Assembly (NCBI GenBank): GCA_947498765.1
Contig: CANMLG010000042.1
Span: 1 to 59,564 of the forward strand
Reading direction: 5' to 3'
DNA: 59,564 nt
Source: an uncultured Aquimarina sp.
GTDB lineage: Bacteria; Bacteroidota; Bacteroidia; Flavobacteriales; Flavobacteriaceae
Part shown: piece by piece, positions 53,564-59,564 of the stretch
How positions within the stretch are numbered: position 1 is the first letter of the stretch
Layout of the letters: the number at the start of each line of letters is the position of its first letter
Program-made: the position numbers and the translations under genes
Notes under the pieces: generated by a model
What the model saw: the letters and a program-made list of their open reading frames with translations, nothing else
What the model was told of the DNA's origin: nothing
Database searches by the model: none

Positions 53564-56500
53564 TTATTTCAGAACAACAAACTTATATGTTTTAATAACA
53601 TTGTCGCTGTCTTGCATATCCAATATGTAAGTTCCATTAGAAAAGTCATTTAAATCAATTACTTCAGATTTTTTATGATTACTGTCAAATTTTCCAGTCG
53701 TCATCAACTTTCCACTGATATCATAAATATGGAAGTTTAAACTTCTGCCCATATAGTGAGTTAGGTCTAACTTAATGAATTCATTAGCCGGATTTGGCAC
53801 TATGGTAATAGCTTCAAAATCAGAATTTTCTTTTTCCCCTATTAACTTTGATCCTCTTGAATTGGAATTAATGGGAACCATGTCGATGAAGTCTGACTGA
53901 ACCCCTACACCACGGTTAAACACCTTCACAAATAAATCGCCCGATGATGGATCAGGGAAGTAGGTCGTTCGGGTCGCACTACGTAGGAATCTGAGTTGGC
54001 TATTCCGTGGGAGATCTTTCCCGGTTTCAATGAACTTTGGACGCATTTTGTTCGCCATACCTTTGAACCTCAAAGTGACACTTTGAGATCTATCGGGGAT
54101 CGAATACTGCAGGAAGTTGAATCGCACACCTTCGGAATCGAAGTCCACGCCGCGTGGGAAATCCACCTGGTATTCTTCTCCCATCACCAACTGAAGTCTT
54201 GGACGACGGTTAATCAAGATCTGGGGGTCCCGTTCACTGGCGTTGCCACCCATCTCGTACACCTTTCCCTGTCGATTAGTCATTCTCCAGCGAGCGTTTT
54301 CGAACGGGCCAATGTGTCGACGTTCTAATTGCAGGTTACCCACACGCTTGCGGGTCAGACCAGTGTATCCGCCGTTATCGGTGCGAACAATGTCACCGTC
54401 ATTGGTGTCAATAATCCAGTTATTGAACGAGGTCACAATGGACCACCCAGCACCACCGCCAATCCCAGAAGTCAACGAGCCATCAACGTCGTATACCGTC
54501 TTTTGGGAATATTGTCGATTGGGGCCACTATTATTCGGAAGCAAGGCGTTGTGAGTTCCGTCATTTTCCCACGATACTCCTGAGAAATTCGCATCGGGAC
54601 GCGTTCGATCTCCAATACTATTTTGAAGAAGGATACCATTTCGATAGCCGGCGAGGTGAACGTCATCCCACACGGAATAACCATGATACAGGTTCAGCAA
54701 GATTGGTCCCCGTCCTTCATTCCTTGGACCACCACGCTGGCGATTGCCGCGACTGTCACCAATAACAAGACCACCATCAATCCGCATGGGATCTGAGTCC
54801 ATCATCGTGACTTCATTATCGGCAGCACGGAAACTAGGGAACTGCAGTGTAATATTTGTCACCAAGGGATAGAGTGCCGTTGCGGTTTTGTATAATGTCA
54901 AGTTAGAAAATACGGGATCAACATTGTTGAAGTAATTTGCCCCTTCGCGGAATCGGCCTACATTGGAAGCCCGGAAGTCTGGGTGTCCTCCAGGAATGAC
55001 GATTAGCCCGGTCCACATCGAGTGCCCCGTATTCCAGTCGAATCGTCCCAGTCGTTCCCGATCGGGATCACGTCGATACATCGATGCAAGGTAAGAGTCC
55101 GACGTCAGTAAACGTTCAAAAGGGCCACCCACCGGGGTGCTGACTGGGTCGTCAGGCTGAGCGATCCAGAACGCGCTTCCACCCGCGCCGGCTGCAACGT
55201 TTCCTACAAATTCATTGTTCGCACCCGTGATCCAGTATGCTGCAGTTGTACGGAAGCGAGCGCCACCGTCACCAAACTTATCTGCGGCATCGACGATGAA
55301 CGGAGTACCGGCAATACGGTGAATGCCCAGGGCAATATTGGCTTCGAACCGATTTCCTCGCTCGACACCGCTTTCCAAGAAAAAACCATGACCGTGAACG
55401 TCATGAGCTACGACTCCTTGAACCAAGACATTATCCGTTCCATGAACCACGACCGCGCGGTTGTTAGAATTGGTGATGCTCGAATTACGCAAAACGTCAC
55501 CACGCTTGTCACCACCGAAGTGCCAGTGGAATGGATAACGCCCAAGTCGGCCAGCTTGGCCCATTTGATCCATCTGAATGCCATCGACAGTCGTTTGACC
55601 CGCCGTGTTCATGATCATAATATGGCCGCCTATACCGTTGATACTTTTACCATTTTGGCTACCACTACTGTGCACTCGTAATCTCTCGCGATCACCAAAC
55701 GAATTATCAGTGTCTTGCGCATCAAGACCTTTAATCAAAATGTTACGACTGATCAATGCGACTTCGGCACGCAAGTCGATGACATTTGGGCGGCCTGATG
55801 CCGGGCGACTGCCCGGACGCAAGTCTCGGCCATAGCGCTCTCGTTCACCGTAGTGTCTATGAGTCGTAGCTCGATTGAGCGTTAGCCTCGTCGTAGAACC
55901 AAGATTTTGAATGCGAGTGATCGTACGGACGTCTTCGCCTGTGTAATTGAAACCGCTGCTGGCGATGACGATTTCGTCACCGACTTCCCAGTTCAACGAT
56001 CCATCAGATGCTGCAGAGGTGGTTCGATCGAAGTTTCGTTCAATGACGTTCTCCACGATAATCGTGCGAGAACCAGCTTCGGCAGTTTGTGAAAGCTTCG
56101 TGAAGCTTAGTCGCTCTTCTCCAAAAAACTGTAGACGACCACCACCGGCGGCCATCAAGAAACCGTCATTGTTATTCATGTTCATATTGTTACCATTAGC
56201 CATCGGAATCACGTGATCGGCAAGTGGATTGGTACCTGTAAGAGTCAACTTAAAGTTACCGGTGTCGAAACGGTTATTTGCTGTTCCGATCTGGAATACA
56301 CCACCGCTGTTTACGTGAACCCAGTCGGCTATCAACGAACGGTTCTCAGGAAACCTGGTGTTGCCGTTGCTGCTTCTGCCACCACCGACAGTGAACTCCG
56401 TTCCCTGAACGAAGAACTCGCCCTCATTGAACGAACCATTCCAGGTGTCCGCTTGGAATGTTAGGTCACCAGAAGTATAGCCCGAGGCGATTCCTTGGAT

Positions 56501-57559
56501 ATTTCCAAGAGACCCCACCAATGCGGTGACTGTGTCTCTGGAAAAATTAACCGACGCAACCAAGCGGTCGGTCGGAACAGGGGTGAAATTTACCCAGCCG
56601 CCTGAGGTGTTGGTGCCGCCTCGGTTGTACTGCCATCTACCTCTGCGGAATCGAACGGTGATGAATCGAGTAGAAGCATCATCGCGAATACCGAAGCGAC
56701 TCTGAACATCTTGAACACGAAATGGACCGCCGGAGTACATGATGTACCCCGTTCCGGTTACGTTGTCACCAACGTCGATACCACTACGAGTATTTCCGGC
56801 AGCGAAGGTTAAGGGGCTGCCGACAGTGAACTCCGTTCCCTGAACGAAAAATTCGCCTTCATTGAAAGACCCGTTCCACGTGTCCGCGCGGAAGGTTAGG
56901 TCTCCGACACTGTAACCAGCCGCGATACCTTGGATCTCTCCCTCTTGACGATTCATCGCCGTTACGCGGTCGCGAGAAAAATCAACCGTAGCGACCAGAC
57001 GATCGGTCGCTGCGGGGGTGAAATTCACCCAGCCGCCTGAGGTGTTGGTACCACCTTGGTTGTATTGCCATCTACCTGAAGTGAAGCGAACGGCAATGAA
57101 ACGTGTCGATGCATCTCTGCGGATTCCAAAGCGTCGCTGTAGTACCTGAGTCGCTTGAGGTCCGCCGGAGTACATGATGTACCCCGTTCCGGTTACGTTG
57201 TCACCAACGTCGATGCCGCTGCGTGTACTACCGGCAGCGAAGGTTTGCGAGCCTTGGGACCCACCACCGCTACCTTGACTATTTTCAGGAACTCTCAGCA
57301 ATCCGTGGACGACGACCTCGTCAACGTTGTGGTTGCCGGTGATATCGACTGTTACACCGCGAGAGATGATAACTCGGTCGTTAGGACCTGGAATCCGTCC
57401 ACCCCATGTGGCAGCAGAGTCCCATGGACCGTCATTGATAGCGGTAACGACGCTCTGACTTTGTATGTTTTGAAAGGAAAAACACATGCACACAATGCAT
57501 AATATGTGCATTTTGAAATGAGAGTGTGAAATAATTGATTTTGATTGTAAATTCATCAT
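53564..57559 (-). CDS. Secreted G8-domain/CEMIP-like beta-helix protein with T9SS tail, chimeric base composition
   Basis: About 1331 aa from the Met pair near 57556-57559 (an ATG at 57619 would add 20 residues). A signal peptide ends at NIQSQS. A G8 domain (GPWDSAATWGGRIPGPNDRV) is split by two tandem 142-aa modules of unknown kind, and resumes at LIADWVHVNSGGVFQIG. A right-handed beta-helix follows, with the CEMIP/TMEM2 hallmark GRYPFHWHFGGD and PbH1 repeats (residues about 700-1150). The end is a type A T9SS domain (ITIVPNPANEFIKLDLTHYM). The body from about 53,880 to 57,455 is around 50% G+C or more, whereas the signal peptide and T9SS tail are AT-rich like the host. The family includes hyaluronan-degrading CEMIP; substrate here is unknown. 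Likely a horizontally gained gene adapted to type IX secretion. Confidence 0.9.
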   Translation of the reverse strand: MMNLQSKSIISHSHFKMHILCIVCMCFSFQNIQSQSVVTAINDGPWDSAATWGGRIPGPNDRVIISRGVTVDITGNHNVDEVVVHGLLRVPENSQGSGGGSQGSQTFAAGSTRSGIDVGDNVTGTGYIMYSGGPQATQVLQRRFGIRRDASTRFIAVRFTSGRWQYNQGGTNTSGGWVNFTPAATDRLVATVDFSRDRVTAMNRQEGEIQGIAAGYSVGDLTFRADTWNGSFNEGEFFVQGTEFTVGSPLTFAAGNTRSGIDVGDNVTGTGYIMYSGGPFRVQDVQSRFGIRDDASTRFITVRFRRGRWQYNRGGTNTSGGWVNFTPVPTDRLVASVNFSRDTVTALVGSLGNIQGIASGYTSGDLTFQADTWNGSFNEGEFFVQGTEFTVGGGRSSNGNTRFPENRSLIADWVHVNSGGVFQIGTANNRFDTGNFKLTLTGTNPLADHVIPMANGNNMNMNNNDGFLMAAGGGRLQFFGEERLSFTKLSQTAEAGSRTIIVENVIERNFDRTTSAASDGSLNWEVGDEIVIASSGFNYTGEDVRTITRIQNLGSTTRLTLNRATTHRHYGERERYGRDLRPGSRPASGRPNVIDLRAEVALISRNILIKGLDAQDTDNSFGDRERLRVHSSGSQNGKSINGIGGHIMIMNTAGQTTVDGIQMDQMGQAGRLGRYPFHWHFGGDKRGDVLRNSSITNSNNRAVVVHGTDNVLVQGVVAHDVHGHGFFLESGVERGNRFEANIALGIHRIAGTPFIVDAADKFGDGGARFRTTAAYWITGANNEFVGNVAAGAGGSAFWIAQPDDPVSTPVGGPFERLLTSDSYLASMYRRDPDRERLGRFDWNTGHSMWTGLIVIPGGHPDFRASNVGRFREGANYFNNVDPVFSNLTLYKTATALYPLVTNITLQFPSFRAADNEVTMMDSDPMRIDGGLVIGDSRGNRQRGGPRNEGRGPILLNLYHGYSVWDDVHLAGYRNGILLQNSIGDRTRPDANFSGVSWENDGTHNALLPNNSGPNRQYSQKTVYDVDGSLTSGIGGGAGWSIVTSFNNWIIDTNDGDIVRTDNGGYTGLTRKRVGNLQLERRHIGPFENARWRMTNRQGKVYEMGGNASERDPQILINRRPRLQLVMGEEYQVDFPRGVDFDSEGVRFNFLQYSIPDRSQSVTLRFKGMANKMRPKFIETGKDLPRNSQLRFLRSATRTTYFPDPSSGDLFVKVFNRGVGVQSDFIDMVPINSNSRGSKLIGEKENSDFEAITIVPNPANEFIKLDLTHYMGRSLNFHIYDISGKLMTTGKFDSNHKKSEVIDLNDFSNGTYILDMQDSDNVIKTYKFVVLK
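56384..57244 (-). repeat. Two tandem 142-aa modules inside the G8 domain
   Basis: Copies 56819-57244 and 56384-56809, about 426 bp each, start with TFAAG(S/N)TRSGIDVGDNVTG and end with FVQGTEFTVG. They keep long identical stretches (GTGYIMYSGGP, GGTNTSGGWVNFTP, DTWNGSFNEGEFF) and differ mostly in the middle. The DNA copies are also alike, so duplication is fairly recent or gene conversion operates. No named domain recognised. Confidence 0.85.
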
Positions 57560-57619
57560 ATCTTTTTTCCTTAAAATATGATGAAAGCACTTTCTGAGTA
57601 AAAAATAATTGAGCGTCAT

Positions 57620-57840
57620 TTTGTGAGTTTTTTGATTTTTTGTTAAAGTTTTGTGTTAAAATTAAGAATGAGATGTATTCATATTTTAAATATTTAGGAA
57701 TGGTTTTTTAAGCATTACCTTAAGCTGTTTAAAGTAGATTTCTTATGTCAGACAAAATTCCCTTGTTGATTAGAGTATTATTTCTTTTCCACCTAAAAAT
57801 ATTAAAAAATAGATTTTTTTTTTATTATAATTAACGCCTT
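57620..57840. other. AT-rich upstream region of the G8 protein gene
   Basis: Holds the promoter of the minus-strand G8 gene. Base composition returns abruptly to the host level here. No other structure seen. Confidence 0.5.
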
Positions 57841-58316
57841 TTGTGGATGAGTTATTGTCCGATGTGAAATTTGAGTCGTGTCAATTTCGAAGCTGGAATT
57901 ATGATGGAAGTAGGTCTTCCGATAGGGGTATTAGGACAACTAATCAAACCACTGTTATGAAGCACAGCGGGTAACTAAAGAGTTTTAAGCGATAATAGAA
58001 AAGGCTTTGAAAAAAAAAGTCAGGTGTGGATAAAAGAGATGAGCGCAAGCGAACTCACCGATGAAGTGGCGAAAAGACCAGTTGTTGTGAAAACTTGAGA
58101 ATTGTTGAGGTCTTGGGGATAAGTATAGCGGTCACCTAAATATTGGCTATACGGCAACCGCCATAAAGGTAGCATAACTTTTATCAGAAAGAGAATGATT
58201 TTTAAAGAAAAGATAAAGTTATTAATTGGCTGTATAATAAGAGACGTATGATGGGAGACTATCACGTACGGTTATATGAGAGGTTTAGGGGGGAAATTCT
58301 CCTTTACCTACTCGAC
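57841..58316 (+). mobile_element. ORF-less, 5'-truncated group II intron relic
   Basis: The 3' end of a group II intron is clear. Domain V spans 58241-58274 (GAGACGTATGATGG, GAGA tetraloop, CTATCACGTACGGTTA), with the helix and two-nucleotide bulge conserved. Domain VI follows, with the likely branch A in CCTACTCGAC at 58310 and the intron end at 58316. Upstream sequence (GAGCGCAAGCGAACTCACCGATGAAGTGGCG and neighbours) fits domains I-III. There is no reverse transcriptase ORF in the 480 bp. The catalytic triad is AGA instead of AGC, so the ribozyme is probably dead. Confidence 0.7.
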
Positions 58317-58329
58317 TGTAACCAGTTTT

Positions 58330-59025
58330 TTATTCCGACAAAGCAAATTCAATTGCTGATTTTCCGTGAATTAAGGCTGTGTCAAAATATGGTAAATCAA
58401 TATCAGATTCTTTAATTATTAATGGAATTTCAGTACATCCAGCTATAATTCCTTCAGCACCGTTATTTTTTAAGTCCTCTATAATTGATAAATACCTTTT
58501 TTTAGTTTCTTCTTGGATAATTCCTTTTCCTAATTCCTCAAATATTGTATTATGAACGAAATCTTTGTCAGAGGTTTTAGCAGGAATCAAAGCTTCTATT
58601 CCTTGTTCATTGAGTTTAGATTTAAAAAAGTCATATTCCATCGTAAATTTTGTTCCTAAGAGACCAATTTTTTTCAATCCAACTTTCTTAATTTCAAGAG
58701 CTGTAGCAGTTGCAATATGAATAATTGGAATATCTATTTCTTTTTGAATTCTGTCTGCAATAAAGTGCATTGTATTTGCACAAAGAACTATTCCTTTTGC
58801 ACCACTTTTTTCTAAGTTTTTAGAAGCAGAAACTACCATTCTTAGCGTAGAATCCCAATCATCTGTGTCGTTATTATCCTTTATTTTTTGATAATTAAAA
58901 GAATGAATTATACATTCAGAATAGTTTAATCCACCCAATCGTTCATTTATTCCTTTGTTTATTTGAGTGTAATAGTCGACCGTTGAAACCCAACTAATTC
59001 CACCTATTAATCCTAATGTTTTCAT
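58330..59025 (-). CDS. Aspartate/glutamate racemase family protein
   Basis: 231-aa PLP-independent amino acid racemase of the Asp/Glu/hydantoin family. Two catalytic cysteines: GIVLCANTMHF and GIIAGCTEIPLI. N terminus LGLIGGISWVSTVDYY is typical of the YgeA/aspartate racemase group. Substrate (Asp, Glu or another amino acid) is not settled. It lies between the group II intron relic (14 bp past its stop) and the attC-like element upstream, as a captured cassette would, though this is not proved. Confidence 0.9.
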   Translation of the reverse strand: MKTLGLIGGISWVSTVDYYTQINKGINERLGGLNYSECIIHSFNYQKIKDNNDTDDWDSTLRMVVSASKNLEKSGAKGIVLCANTMHFIADRIQKEIDIPIIHIATATALEIKKVGLKKIGLLGTKFTMEYDFFKSKLNEQGIEALIPAKTSDKDFVHNTIFEELGKGIIQEETKKRYLSIIEDLKNNGAEGIIAGCTEIPLIIKESDIDLPYFDTALIHGKSAIEFALSE

Positions 59026-59154
59026 TTAATCATTTTTTTAATTCTGACTAATGTAAAAATAATTTGCTGTTTATTAATGTTTTACATTTATTCATTTTTC
59101 TGCTCATTTTTACGTTCGCATACGTACTGAAGACTTTTTTGGAGTCTATGAGGG

Positions 59155-59348
59155 ATTGGCTACAACGTTTAGCTATGCGTAGTGCGGAGTCAGAAAATCA
59201 CTATTTTTCGAGCTAGTACTTAGCCAAAGTTTATGTTTTGTTTTTATATTTTCTAAAATACTAAATTTAAATCTTTGGCGACAAACCAAATAGGCGAGGG
59301 CTTTTGATTAACCCCGAAATCCACGCATTATCTCATAGATGTTGTGTG
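59155..59348. repeat. attC-like imperfect palindrome
   Basis: Nested imperfect inverted repeats: outer ACAACGTTTAGCTATGCGTAG / CACGCATTATCTCATAGATGTTGT (about 59162 and 59322-59345), inner AGCCAAAGTTTA / TAAATCTTTGGC (59222-59233 and 59268-59279). This is the layout of a long attC-type hairpin. I recall similar elements dispersed at gene ends in Flavobacteriaceae, but did not check. It sits upstream of the racemase gene and abuts the 5' end of a group II intron. Confidence 0.55.
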
Positions 59349-59564
59349 TACTTTGAGTGGTAAATATAGTTCATTTAAAGAATGTCCCAAAGGCTGTGAG
59401 TCCCCGATACGAGGAAGTAAGGCTTCTAAGTAGAGAAAGTTGTAAGGTTGATTGGGGCGACCTAATGACTGAAGTAAGCCAGACTGAGTGGTCGGTTCTG
59501 AGGAATACTTTTTTATGAGGTTTTATGAAATAAAACCAAATGTCTAGTAGACATTTGAATAAAT
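59344..59564 (+). mobile_element. 5' part of a group II intron, cut by the window end
   Basis: Begins at GTGTG (59344), a form of the group II 5' consensus GTGYG, immediately after the attC-like repeat. Then come domain I-like sequences: CTGTGAGTCCCCGATACGAGG, GAAGTAAGGCTTCTAAGTAGAG, GATTGGGGCGACCTAATGACTGAAGTAAGCC and GACTGAGTGGTCGGTTCTGAGGAA. The rest, including any reverse transcriptase, lies outside the window. Confidence 0.6.

Noticed and set aside
54243..57502. Long plus-strand ORFs (up to about 120 codons) opposite the G8 protein gene
   Set aside because: The high G+C of this gene makes stop-poor antisense frames. The translated frames show no domain or coding signature, while the minus-strand frame is a coherent full-length protein.

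Overview
The window is about 60 kb of chromosome from a Bacteroidota bacterium, most likely a marine or aquatic member of the Flavobacteriaceae. The supporting signs are an AT-rich genome (roughly 30% G+C by eye), gliding-type secreted proteins with C-terminal T9SS sorting domains, Bacteroidota-style OmpA and Wza/Wzc proteins, a TPR-histidine kinase, and short intergenic regions with perfect stem-loop terminators. No rRNA, tRNA or CRISPR was recognised.

Region 1 (1-11.7 kb) is mostly a minus-strand housekeeping block. It holds a TPR sensor kinase, an ald / small membrane protein / aroB / 239-aa protein / GH113 operon, gcvT and an OmpA-like lipoprotein. A plus-strand cysteine desulfurase and two small unknown proteins follow. 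Region 2 (12-22.5 kb) has a YdeP-type molybdopterin oxidoreductase with a RidA protein, a cold-shock protein, ung, trxB, the complete pxpABC 5-oxoprolinase operon, an alpha/beta hydrolase and a B12-binding radical SAM protein. Region 3 (22.8-31.7 kb) is a fatty-acid beta-oxidation block on the minus strand: a MarR regulator, a 3-hydroxyacyl-CoA dehydrogenase/enoyl-CoA hydratase fusion, a thiolase, an acyl-CoA dehydrogenase and an acyl-CoA ligase. Two four-helix-bundle (23S-IVP family) genes sit in its intergenic gaps, each framed by inverted repeats.

Region 4 (32-48 kb, plus strand) opens with a BspA/DUF285-repeat T9SS surface protein. It continues as an unusual cell-surface glycan locus: two PglC-type phosphoglycosyl transferases, a PurN-like formyltransferase, an adenylation enzyme with its own acyl carrier protein, three GNAT/FemAB-like transferases, a PglE-like aminotransferase, a PglF-like 4,6-dehydratase, and Wza and Wzc. 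No ordinary glycosyltransferase, flippase or polymerase gene is present here. I infer a modified 4-amino-6-deoxysugar carrying formyl or (amino)acyl groups.

Region 5 (48-59.6 kb) is accessory DNA. It holds a GH2 enzyme with Gln in place of the usual acid/base Glu, a lipoprotein, and a 1.3 kaa G8/CEMIP-like protein. That last gene has a GC-rich body fitted precisely between an AT-rich signal peptide and an AT-rich T9SS tail, which strongly suggests horizontal gain followed by domestication. The region ends with an aspartate-racemase family gene flanked by a decayed ORF-less group II intron, an attC-like imperfect palindrome and the 5' part of another group II intron running off the end of the window.
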